This document shows, in pieces, positions 14,352 through 23,900 of a stretch of DNA of 64,000 nucleotides. Positions within the stretch are counted from its first letter, which is position 1, and the number at the start of each line of letters is the position of its first letter. The notes under the pieces are model-generated. The model searched no databases, was not told where the DNA came from, and saw only the letters and a program-made list of their open reading frames with translations. Position numbers and translations under genes: made by a program. Location: NCBI RefSeq assembly GCF_900114625.1, contig NZ_FOZL01000001.1, positions 2,480,001 to 2,544,000 on the forward strand, in the 5' to 3' direction. This DNA comes from Granulicella pectinivorans. GTDB lineage: Bacteria > Acidobacteriota > Terriglobia > Terriglobales > Acidobacteriaceae.

Positions 14352-17300
14352 CTAGCGGCTTAGCTTGAGAGCGAACTGCACAACTCTTTGCTCGGCGCTC
14401 GTGGCGGTGATGCTTCCGAAGGCGGCTGCTCCAAAGCTTCCATTGGGTTGTGCAAAGGCGGGGGTGTTGGCAAGGTTGAAGATTTCGCCACGAAACTCTA
14501 CGTCGGTCTTCTCGTCGATCTTGGTGTGCTTGACGAGGGCCATGTCTAGGTCGCGATACGCCGGGCCGCGCACTGGGTTGCGTGAGGCGTTGCCGAGGGT
14601 GAATTGCGGCGCCGTGGCGAAGGATGCGGTGTTGAACCACTTTGCTGTTGAGCGCTGATTGGACGGCAGGGCGGGCTGGGCGATGAGGTTGGGGCGCTGG
14701 AGCGCGAAGCCCGCGAAAGCGTTGTTGTTGGTGGCCTGCGTGACGGTGACGGGCATTCCGGATTGGAGCGACATGATGGCGTTGACGGCCCATCCGCCAA
14801 GCACGGGGCGAAGGACGCCGGAGGACGCGAAGCGGTGTCCCTTGCCTGCGGGCAGCTCGTAGGTCGTGCTGAGCGAGGTGACGTTGGGCATGTCGCCGTT
14901 CGAGGAGTCGCGTTCAAGATAGGGGCGGAAGGTGTCGGCGGCGATCAGCGAGCTTGAGTTGGGCGACGAGAGGACGGTAGACGAGAAGACCGAGGACGCA
15001 TCATCGATGAGCTTGGAATGGGTGTAGGCGAAGAGGAAGGTGAGTCCGTAGGCGAGGCGTTGCTCCACCTTGGCTTCGAGTGCGTTGAAGTTGGTTTGGC
15101 CGGAGTTGTTGCGGTAGGTCGCTACGTTTTGGAAGCGCGGGTAGGGCTTAAGGAGCTGGGCTGCTGCTACGGTTTTGCCGCCGATGGAGCTGGAAGAGGG
15201 TATCTGGCCGTAGTAGGGATTGGTGACGGCGCCCGTGAGCGAAGTGGGGTTGGTGAGACCTGTGGCGAGTTGCGCCGCCGTGAGTTGATTGAGGTTCGAG
15301 TCGGGGATACCGACGTGAACGATGTGGGTGCCGACGTAGGCGATGTCGACCGAGAGATTGTGGGTGATCTCACGTTGGACGGCCACGTTCCACTGTTGCG
15401 AGTAGCCTGAGCCCGCAGTGCGGTTTACGGTGTAGACGCTTTGGCCTAGGCCCGCGGCCTGCGTGAGGGGGATGGGCGCTACGGTTGGGCCGCTCGATAG
15501 GGCGAAGGCGGCGTTGATGCTGTCCTGCGTCTTCTGCTGCACGTTCTGGATGAAGGGGAACTGCGGAACGGTGAAGGGCGTGGTGATGCCGGACTGATCG
15601 ATGAAGACGATGCCGTAGCCGGAGCGGAGGACCGTCTTTGGGGTGAGCATGAAGTTCAGACCGATGCGAGGGGCGAGGTTGTCGTAGTGCAGTTCGCGCG
15701 CGCTGCGTGGGTTCCCGTTCTGGCCAACGTAGTCGAGTTGCTGGGTCGTGAGATTGAAGATCGCACCCTGGTTGGTCTTCTCCGTAGAAGGATGATGGAG
15801 GGTCCAGCGGGCGCCGATGTTGAGGGTCAAACGATCGGAAGCACGCCAGTCATCCTGGATGAAGTACTCCTGGATGGCGTCGCGGGGACGGATGGTGCTG
15901 GACTGAAGATCGATGGAGAAGGTGTCGACCTGGCCAAGCAGGAAGCTGGCGATGGCGTTGCCTCCGGTGGTGGTGGTAGCCGTGGTCGTCTGGGTGTTGG
16001 TCCCGGTGGTGGTGAAGGCAAAGGAACCGGTGGGGTTTGGTGGGGAGACGGCATTCAACTGGTACCAGCGGAAGTCGAGGCCAGCTTTGATAGCGTGACG
16101 TCCGCGGTTGACGACAACGGCGTCCTCAAGCTGCCATACGCCGGTCTGGTATTGCGAGAAGGTGCTGGCCGCAGGGCCGAGTTGCTGGAAGCCCGTAAAG
16201 GTGAAGAGGGGGAGCGCGTCGTTGAAGGCGGCGTTGGTGGGGATGCCGGGAATGCCGAGCGCTGCAGACGCCGTGCTCGAAAGGGTGGGACCGGCGATGT
16301 TGTTGCTGCGGCGTGTGTATCCGAGATGCAGGTCGTTCAGCAGGTGATCGGTGAAGGTGTGGGTTTCGCCGAAGACGGCCTGCTGGCCGAGGACGTGCGA
16401 GAGGCCGGCGACGTTGCCGGTGCCCAGGACCGCGCCTGCCGTAGGGCCGGAGCCATCCGGCAAAGCGGTGATGGGCTGCTCGACGTCGCTGAAGTAGGTG
16501 TAACGTGCGAAGGCGTGATCGTGCGTGCCACGTGCTCCGTCCACGCGGACGTCGAACTGATTCTGGTGGTCGGCGTCGTTTGCGGTGCGGGTGTAGTTGT
16601 TCGCAGCGCCTGTGGTGGTGGGTGTTGGAAAGCGTGCGAGGAGAGCTTTTGCCACGGGGTCGAGTGGGGCTGTGATGATGTCGTTCGCGAATTCAGGACG
16701 AATGTATCTTCCGCCAACTACTGTTGTCTGCAAGGGGTTGTAGATTTTTGCGACACCGGTGAAGATGCCTTGCCGTTCGGCGAGGGTTGGGATGGTGGAT
16801 GTGATGGGCTTGCCGATAAGAGTCTTGATGCCTTGGTAGTCGCCGAAGAAGAAGAGACTGTTGTGCCGTACGGGACCACCGAGCGTGGCTCCATAGAGAT
16901 TCTTGCGGTACTCGGGTTTGCGGCCCGTTGTTGCGAAATAATTGCGGCTGTTGAGTGCTTCGTTGCGGAAGAAGTCGTAGAGGCTTCCGTGGAACTGGTT
17001 CGATCCGCCGCGTGTGGATACGTTGACCACTCCGCCGTTGAAGCGACCGAACTCCGCGGGAACGTTGTTGGCCTCGACGGTGAACTCACGGATGTCGTCG
17101 ACGATGGGGAAGAAAGCTACCTGGCCGGGTTCGGGCTGGAGAGCGGAGATGCCATCGTAGAGATACTCATTGGTGCGTGGACGCCCTCCGTTAATGCGGG
17201 GAAGAAGGGTTCCCGGGGGAAGGGAGACGCCGGGTGCGAGTGCGGTGAGGTTGATGAAGTTGCGGCTGTTGAGGGGGATGGCCACGACGGTCAATCCAGG

Positions 17301-17708
17301 CAGGTGGGTTTCGATGTCGGAGACGGATGCCTGCAGAAGCGGCGCGTCCGCGTTCACGGTAACGGTGGTTTGTTCGCCGCCTGCAGTCAAGGTCAGGTCA
17401 ACTTGAATCGTATCGCCCACCAGTGCAGTGAGCCCCGTGCGGCTCAGATGCTGGAAGCCGACGGCGGTGACGTCGATGCTGTATCGACCGGGTGCAAGTT
17501 CTCCGAAGGAGTAGTCCCCTGAGCTTGAGGTGGTGGTCTCGCGATGCGTTCCAGTCGCCGTCTCCGTGAGAGCGATGTGTGCCTTGCCAACGACCGAGCC
17601 GGATGCATCCAAGACGCGGCCTTGCATGCGTGCGGCGATCTGTGCGGATGTATCCGACACGGCGAGGAGAAGCAAGATAAGAGCAGGGAACAGGTGCTTG
17701 ATTTTCAC
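14352..17708 (-). CDS. Oar-like TonB-dependent receptor with CarboxypepD-regulatory domain
   Basis: About 1118 residues from a GTG at 17708, selected because GGAG lies 8 bp upstream and a signal peptide (MKIKHLFPALILLLLAVSDTSA) starts there; the frame is open further upstream to 17807. Residues about 25-115 are a carboxypeptidase-regulatory-like beta sandwich (GRVLDASGSVVGKAHIALT ... SGDYSFGELAPGRYSI). A TonB plug follows (INGGRPRTNEYLYDGIS, EFGRFNGGVVNVSTRGGSNQFHGS), then a large outer-membrane beta barrel ending in QRVVQFALKLSR. Such proteins are typically expanded in Terriglobales and thought to import plant polysaccharide fragments or iron complexes. The substrate is not evident. No SusD partner or TonB is adjacent. 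Confidence 0.92.
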   Translation of the reverse strand: MKIKHLFPALILLLLAVSDTSAQIAARMQGRVLDASGSVVGKAHIALTETATGTHRETTTSSSGDYSFGELAPGRYSIDVTAVGFQHLSRTGLTALVGDTIQVDLTLTAGGEQTTVTVNADAPLLQASVSDIETHLPGLTVVAIPLNSRNFINLTALAPGVSLPPGTLLPRINGGRPRTNEYLYDGISALQPEPGQVAFFPIVDDIREFTVEANNVPAEFGRFNGGVVNVSTRGGSNQFHGSLYDFFRNEALNSRNYFATTGRKPEYRKNLYGATLGGPVRHNSLFFFGDYQGIKTLIGKPITSTIPTLAERQGIFTGVAKIYNPLQTTVVGGRYIRPEFANDIITAPLDPVAKALLARFPTPTTTGAANNYTRTANDADHQNQFDVRVDGARGTHDHAFARYTYFSDVEQPITALPDGSGPTAGAVLGTGNVAGLSHVLGQQAVFGETHTFTDHLLNDLHLGYTRRSNNIAGPTLSSTASAALGIPGIPTNAAFNDALPLFTFTGFQQLGPAASTFSQYQTGVWQLEDAVVVNRGRHAIKAGLDFRWYQLNAVSPPNPTGSFAFTTTGTNTQTTTATTTTGGNAIASFLLGQVDTFSIDLQSSTIRPRDAIQEYFIQDDWRASDRLTLNIGARWTLHHPSTEKTNQGAIFNLTTQQLDYVGQNGNPRSARELHYDNLAPRIGLNFMLTPKTVLRSGYGIVFIDQSGITTPFTVPQFPFIQNVQQKTQDSINAAFALSSGPTVAPIPLTQAAGLGQSVYTVNRTAGSGYSQQWNVAVQREITHNLSVDIAYVGTHIVHVGIPDSNLNQLTAAQLATGLTNPTSLTGAVTNPYYGQIPSSSSIGGKTVAAAQLLKPYPRFQNVATYRNNSGQTNFNALEAKVEQRLAYGLTFLFAYTHSKLIDDASSVFSSTVLSSPNSSSLIAADTFRPYLERDSSNGDMPNVTSLSTTYELPAGKGHRFASSGVLRPVLGGWAVNAIMSLQSGMPVTVTQATNNNAFAGFALQRPNLIAQPALPSNQRSTAKWFNTASFATAPQFTLGNASRNPVRGPAYRDLDMALVKHTKIDEKTDVEFRGEIFNLANTPAFAQPNGSFGAAAFGSITATSAEQRVVQFALKLSR

Positions 17709-17937
17709 GCGCGAAACTCCAGTCGACGCAACGATTCGCCGCATCGGGTTTGATCGAGGGGGTAGGCGAACGAAGACACACAGAACTGCGCGTCGAGACA
17801 ACCTCAATAACTGATATCTCGAATTTATACAGTTAAAATCGTATGGTCAATTGATGCGAACCTGTCGCAGCGGACGCCGCATCGATGCGGGCGGAGCGTG
17901 GATGGATGCGGCGTGGATCTCGAAAGAGGGAGGAGTA

Positions 17938-18363
17938 CTAGGAGGGATCTTCCAGGCGTTCAATCATGACGTCGGTCGATTTGATGAGGGCTGCGGCGCT
18001 GTCACCCTTTTTCAGCTTCAACTCACGCACTGCATTCGCCGTGATGATGGCGGTCACGGTTTGATCGCCCGCTTTGAGAATCACCTCGGCGAGCAGGCCT
18101 TCGATACGGACGCTGACCACTTTGCCTGCGATCTGGTTCCTTCCGCTGACTCGACGGAAGCGTTGGCGTGAGTCCGATGGGGCTTTGGCATCGTCTTTGG
18201 CGAGGAATGGCTTCAGCGCAGACTCTGCGATGCGATGGTGTCCTCCGGGTGTTGGAACGGTTTTCAGCTTTCCACCGAGAATCCACTGTTTGATGGTTGG
18301 GTAACTGATCCCCAGCATCCGTGCGGCTTCTCTCGGCGTCAGCATCGGCATTGAGCTCTTCAT
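17938..18363 (-). CDS. HTH-TOBE transcriptional regulator, probably molybdate-responsive
   Basis: 141 residues. Residues 6-60 are an excisionase/MerR-like helix-turn-helix (LTPREAARMLGISYPTIKQWI with GGHHRIAESAL). Residues about 73-139 are a TOBE/Mop-type domain (NQIAGKVVSVRIEGLLAEVILKAGDQTVTAIITANAVRELKLKKGDSAAALIKSTDVMI), the fold that binds molybdate or tungstate in ModE and MopI. The combination suggests a small regulator of oxyanion uptake or molybdoenzymes. No mod transporter lies in the window. Confidence 0.85.
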   Translation of the reverse strand: MKSSMPMLTPREAARMLGISYPTIKQWILGGKLKTVPTPGGHHRIAESALKPFLAKDDAKAPSDSRQRFRRVSGRNQIAGKVVSVRIEGLLAEVILKAGDQTVTAIITANAVRELKLKKGDSAAALIKSTDVMIERLEDPS

Positions 18364-18564
18364 CGCAACAGGCTAGCATGCGCGATGGGCATTCGGGGAT
18401 GGGGCACCTGGGGCGCCGGGTTATCGTTTGTTCAGTCCAGGACTGAGAGCATTCGCGATTCTGCTGGGATTTAGACAACCGCTTTGTACGTTGACCTATG
18501 AGCGGGAAGACCGTACACTGAATGAGGTTGTCAGCGAGTAGATCGCGACGCCTAAACAGTCTGT

Positions 18565-18638
18565 TGCCCCCTCGTTCAATGGTAGGACAGTCGGCTCTGA
18601 ACCGATCAATCGGGGTTCGAATCCCTGGGGGGCAACCA
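18565..18638 (+). tRNA. tRNA-Gln (anticodon CUG)
   Basis: A full cloverleaf: acceptor TGCCCCC/GGGGGCA, D stem GTTC/GGAC, anticodon stem GTCGG/CCGAT with loop CTCTGAA (anticodon CTG at 18597-18599), T arm CGGGG-TTCGAAT-CCCTG, discriminator A and an encoded CCA end. Reads CAG codons. Decayed foreign-looking DNA follows it. Confidence 0.96.
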
Positions 18639-19409
18639 GCGAGTATGAAGATTTCAGGCTCGATGATTTGTGAAACAGCGGTGGGGATTCGGCTCGAGCC
18701 TCCAAGAGACAAGAAATCACCAAAATGGCACGCTTTTGCGGTTCCCGCATAATCGTCTCAACACGGTTTGGATTTTGGGAAAACTGAACGATTGCCGCTG
18801 CGAGACATCTAGCGAAAGCGAACTGTGGGGAATGGGTTCTGCCCCTCAGAGGCCTCACCTGGGCCCCTGCTTTCCAAGCCGAATATGGTCGCTTAGTCGT
18901 GATTGCTCTTGCGTCAGTTTGCTCGTGCCCAAACAGGATTGCCTTGAAGTGAGCTCCGTTGCGGCGGTCGGAACTGGAGCATTCTCTGCCTCGCATTCGT
19001 CTGCGGCGACGGCAACACAGTCGCGAAGCGGAGCGGTGTTCACGTTCAGGTCGGAGCCGAGTTCGGCGTATGGAGTCTAGGAGACCGGCTGACACCTCCC
19101 GCGTGTCTCACTTTCGGTCTCGGACCTCCCTGATGTAAGTGGTGAATTCTTCGGATGTTGCACTCGTTTTCGATTCTTGTGTTTCTGTCGAATGTGAGAG
19201 AGGTCAGATTCAATGTCCGCTATCGCTTTGCTCACGCCGGAAATCCCTCACAGGCCGAAGCCCAATTCGCCAACGAGACGAGGAACATGCTCGCTCCTTT
19301 TCGGCACTTCGCATCGTCGCTTAACCTATGCGCTCTCAATTTTGCCACTGAGCCGACAATCCGAATCCCAGCCTTAGCCGCGCGGCTTCTCGTCTAGACT
19401 CCTGATGAA
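18639..19409. other. Gene-poor region after tRNA-Gln
   Basis: About 770 bp with no open frame that resembles a protein. The long minus-strand frame crossing the tRNA is the familiar artefact of translating antisense tRNA. Together with the remnants that follow, it looks like the eroded inside of an old insertion at the tRNA. Confidence 0.4.
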
Positions 19410-19497
19410 ATGAGCCGTGGCAATGCCGTCAAGATCATTCCCGTTCAATTAGAACCGACGACGCAGGAAGCCGCCGATCTGCTGAACGTTTCACACC
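19410..19497 (+). pseudogene. Remnant of an excisionase-type HTH antitoxin
   Basis: The frame from ATG 19410 reads a prefix ending IIPVQLEPTTQEAADLLNVSHP, which closely resembles the N-terminal half of HTH antitoxins paired with PIN toxins (TTQEAADLLNVSRPYLVKLL). After this the frame no longer resembles the family, so the second helix and the rest are lost. No toxin gene follows. Confidence 0.55.
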
Positions 19498-19670
19498 CCA
19501 CATCCGCTGAGAAGACACGCCGACCAGCCGGCTGTCAGCAACCGCTCCGGGTTGGTCCCCGTGCCAATGGTTCCGGGAACGGTAAGCCTGATAGCGAGGT
19601 GTTTATCGATGCTGTGGGCTGATCCGTCGCGCCCTTCCGAAGCCTGGATCTTGGCTGTGTACTGTACGCA

Positions 19671-20058
19671 CTGATGCCGCTGGATGTTGATTACTTCAAG
19701 TTCTTCAATGATACGAACGGGCACCTCGCTGGAGATCAATGTCTGAGAGATCGCGCAGAGACTGAAGGCACGCATACGGTGCGACGCGGACCTGGTGGCG
19801 AGTTTCAGTGGAGAGGAGTTCGTCGTCCTTATGCCCATGATGGATAGAGCGTGCGCCGTCAGCCTCGCGGAGAAGATCTTGCAAGACCTTGCTCGTCTTG
19901 CGATCCCTCACCCGGCAAGCCCGCACTCCGTGGTGACCACGAGTATCGGTCTTGCCTGCTGAACTGCCTGACAGGTTCTGGATGAAGATGCTTTTCTTCA
20001 AAGCGCCGATGAAGCGCTCTGGCAGACGTATCGTAGAAAACGCGTCTGCGTGAATGAT
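19671..20058 (+). pseudogene. Frameshifted GGDEF (diguanylate cyclase) remnant
   Basis: Three frames together spell most of a GGDEF domain. Frame 1 gives LDVDYFKFFNDTNGHLAGDQCLRD (metal/nucleotide-binding start). A shift near 19780 then gives DADLVASFSGEEFVVLMP (active-site loop now SGEEF) and on to SVVTTSIGLAC and a stop. A further shift near 19965 gives VLDEDAFLQSADEALWQTYRRKR, the usual ADxALYxAK end. The N-terminal DxLTGLxNR block and any sensor domain are absent. It cannot make an active cyclase. Confidence 0.7.
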
Positions 20059-20931
20059 CTGGAGCTGTTTGTTCAGCCTCCCATCGCACCTTCACACATA
20101 CCTGAACAAACGATATGAGAACGGCTGTCAGTCGACTTCCTGCAGCCAAATGGCTGTTGAAGGCGCTATCTGGCAGATGGCCACCGCCGCCGGTGGCAGC
20201 GTGCGCGACAGACGTTTCTGGACCTTCGCTGCTACCGGAGAAGCCTACCCGGTGTTCGGAATCGGCTGCGATCACAGCCGTCTCTTGGCTTCTCGTTGCC
20301 GCAGTGAAAGACGTATCAACGATTGATCAAAAAGAAAATTTTCATAAACCAATCGGAAGCGCGAAATAAAACACGCAATCGTTTGCCAGGTTTACTTCAG
20401 TTTTATAAACATATAACTCATTTTATTGCGTATAATAAAAACACGGTCAATATTGCTCACTGTTAGATGCATCACGGTATGCACGAGAGCGGCGTCGTGA
20501 TTATGAGCCTCCAAGTAGCAGATACGGGCATCACCCATGTTGTCGTGGATCGCTGAAGGATGAAGCACGTATCGCACGCAGATGTGGAGCGTTTCTCTCC
20601 TCTCGCTGGCGTTGCCTATCTTCTTGACACATAGATTGAGATCTCTATGGGGAAGACGGCCAATTCTGGCTGGGTAAGGCAAGGGGGACTGGCAAGATGA
20701 ACCACGCGCATGAAGCTTCACGCTTGTCTGGGCGGAAGAACCTTATCTACATCTCTTGCTCTGCCTACTGGTGAGCACCCTCTCAGTTTCACGCACGCAT
20801 CGCCTCTGACGAGTGCCTAGTCGCAATCCATTAAATTCTCTCCTCGTTCGAAGAGATGATCTCTCGCGCGCTTGCTCTTTCGAGCAGCCGACAACCCGCG
20901 CCTTAACATCCGCACTCCAGAAAGTAGATCC
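20059..20931. other. Non-coding region upstream of the giant surface protein
   Basis: About 870 bp with no supported gene. The part at 20330-20470 is clearly AT-richer than its surroundings and contains TATAAT (within GCGTATAATAAAA near 20430-20442), a possible -10 element without a convincing -35. A 13-bp palindrome AGAGATGATCTCT lies around 20853. This should hold the promoter and leader of the gene at 20932. Confidence 0.4.
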
Positions 20932-23900
20932 ATGAAGAAGTCGCCCGCGTTTGCCCTCTCAATTGTGTTTGCCATCATTGCGCTGTTTTTCGGCACTCCT
21001 CCTGATGCGCTCGCCGCGGGCAACACCATTCGTACCGTCTACACCACGAGCGGTCCGGCGCAGGACTGTTCGGCAAGTCTGCTGAATCAGTACTCTCCCA
21101 GTGCGACCAATCTCTGCTGGAGCGGCACAAACAGCAGCAACTACAGGGCTTTCAGCCTGCAAGCCCTGCAAGCTGGAGTCGAGACATTCCCGCTCGCCAC
21201 CAACACCACGCCAACTCTGGAGCTGTATAACGACACATCCAGCACTACGGTCAGCCTGAAGCTCGTCGGCAATATCGGTTCCAACCAGCCGATCAGCTGT
21301 CAGGGCATAACCGGCAGCACAGGTTGCGAAATCTCTGGTCCGAGTGGCACGTTTAACTCGCAAACGAGCCCTGATTCGACCGCGACCTACCCCGCTGCAA
21401 GTTCGAGCGGTTCCTGGCCTGCTGTCGTGACCATCACCTTCTTCGGCGTTCCGATGAATTCCTACGTAGGTCTGCAATGGGCCTCGTGGACGGGCGTGGA
21501 TCAGACGGGCATCTCCTTCGGGGGACAGGTGGCAAACTACGCGAGCGCAGTCTCTTCCTGCGGGGTTACCCCGGCCGCAACCACCGTGAAAGGAGTGGTG
21601 TACGCGCCCAACGGTGTCGATCCTCTTCCCAACGCGCTTGTTTCCATCCCCAGGTCTGCGCCTGGAGCTCTTACGTCTGGTACGCAATGCATCCAGGCGT
21701 CCGCGGTTCCCTTAGGCGGTGTCATCACCTCGACCGTTTCGGCGGCAGATGGCACGTTCACTCTCACTGGCGTCCCCTCGGGCGCGAACATCCCAATCGT
21801 CATCCAGGTTGGAAAGTGGCGCATGCAGCGAACGATCGCCACGGTCGCCGCGTGCGGCAATACCCCACTCGCCGCACTTTCCACCACTCTGCCGAGCAAT
21901 CAGTTCGCGGGCGATATTCCGAAGATTGCCCTCGTGACGGGATCGGAAGATGCCATCCAGTGCGTCCTCCGCAAAACTGGTGTCCTCGACTCTGAATTCA
22001 CTAACAGCAACGGTACCGGCCGGATCAATCTATTCCTGGGCGGCGGAAATCCTGGTTCCAGCATCGATCCCGCGACTCCCGGACAGGAAGTTCTCGTGGG
22101 GAACCCGGCTACGCTCGGCAACTACGACATGGTGATGCTCCCATCGCAGGGAGCCCTCTACCCTCAGACCAGCGCCGACCTGGCCAACATCTACGAGTGG
22201 GCAAACATCGGTGGCAGGCTGTTCGCGTCGCACGATAGTGTGACGTGGCTTGCGAATAATCCACTCTCAGGAGTGGGCTTCGGTGCCGCGGCCCAGTGGG
22301 ATTCCTGGCAAGCCAACGCCTCCGCCGACTCCGCATCGGCCACGGTTAACAGCGGCTTCCCGGCTGGCTCCGTTCTGTCCACCTGGCTAGGCTCCTTGAT
22401 CGTCAACCCCTCGAATGGTCCTGTTACCTTGCCAACCGCCTATGTAGATCAGCTTGGCCCAATCGCTCCCACCCAATCGTGGCTCAGCCTGAACGCAGGC
22501 CTCACGCCCACCGGTCCAGCACATCCCTCGATGCAGTTCACCTTCAATACGCCCGTGGGTGCTGCGGCTGAAAACCAGTGTGGGCGCGTCTTGTACACCG
22601 AATATCCCACGGTGAAGACCAATGCAAACGGAAGCACATTTCCAGCCGAATGCAGCGCTTCGCCGATGACGCCAGAAGAGCATCTGGTAGAGTACTCACT
22701 CTTCGACCTCTCCAACGCCATCACTCCTGTCGTGGCCGCGTCCGCGTCGCAGACGTTTACAAACAGCCCCTCTTCCTTCAAGCAGGGTGATAGCGCAGAT
22801 CAGGTCACCATCGCGATCACGAACACCAGTTCGGCGGTCGCGCTCGGATCGACCTTGGTCGTCAACGGTGCGCTTCCTTCCGGCGTGACGGTGAACACCT
22901 CTTCCTTCGTCTCAGGAGGCTGGAGCTGTAGCTCGAAATCCAGCGGCAGCGCCTTCACCTGCACGCGCTCGAGTTCTCTTGCCGCAAGCGCTACCGATCT
23001 GATCTCGATCCCCGTCGCCGTAGAAGCGACCTATCCCGTCGGCACAAGCGCTTCCCTCACGGACATCGTCTCAGGCGGCGGACTTCCTTCGCCCGTTGCG
23101 GGCAGCGACTCGATCAGCATCACCGGACTGTATTCCCCGTCGAACTGCGGTGCCTCGCCCTGTACCCCCGCAAACGGAAATTCTCCGGCAGCCAACCCGC
23201 TCGGCATCGCGAATGCCTATAACCTGATCGCCCTGAACGGCAACATCAGTGACACCGCCGACATTACCGGAAGAATCGCTGCATCCGGTCAGGTCACGCT
23301 TGCCACCACCATCGGGACGGCGCTGCGTGATGGCGATCCATATGTGGCCTTGGCTTCGGGGAATGGCGGCCCATGGGCTATCGTCGCCGCTGCCGGCATC
23401 CCGACCAGCGATTCGTTCAACATCAACGCCGGCGGCAACGTCTATTCCTTCACCCCCACTTCGGCCGGTTTCAACTTCGCCAACGAGAACTACTCCGGAA
23501 GCATCTACTCCGGATCTACTCTCGTCACGGACGGTACCTCTCCCATCGACTTCTCCTCCCTCTCTGCCTGGATCAGCAGCCTGAGCAGCCAGCTCTCGGC
23601 TTCGGTTGCGAACGGAATGGTTTGCTCCGTCGATTCCACCGGGACGATCATTCCGGACAACGGTTGCCCAACCAACCCGATCTACTTCAACTCCAACTCG
23701 CAGCACTATAACCCCTCGTGGCTCGTGCTCTACGGTACCGACGCCACCACTAATGTCTTCAACCTGACGCAGGCCCAGTTCGAGACCAGCAACGTGAACC
23801 TTGACATCGAGGTCCCGACCGGCTCCACCACGGTCATTAACGTCACCGGTGCCGACGTCACGCTGCACACGGACCTGTACTTCCAGGGCAATACCGTCAC

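Noticed and set aside
15687..17522. 611-codon plus-strand frame opposite the TonB receptor
   Set aside because: Antisense shadow of a well-supported outer-membrane receptor; low-complexity Gly/Val/Asp composition.
18496..19095. Minus-strand frame reading APQGFEPRLIGSEPTVLPLN
   Set aside because: This is the known artefact of translating the antisense of a tRNA gene.
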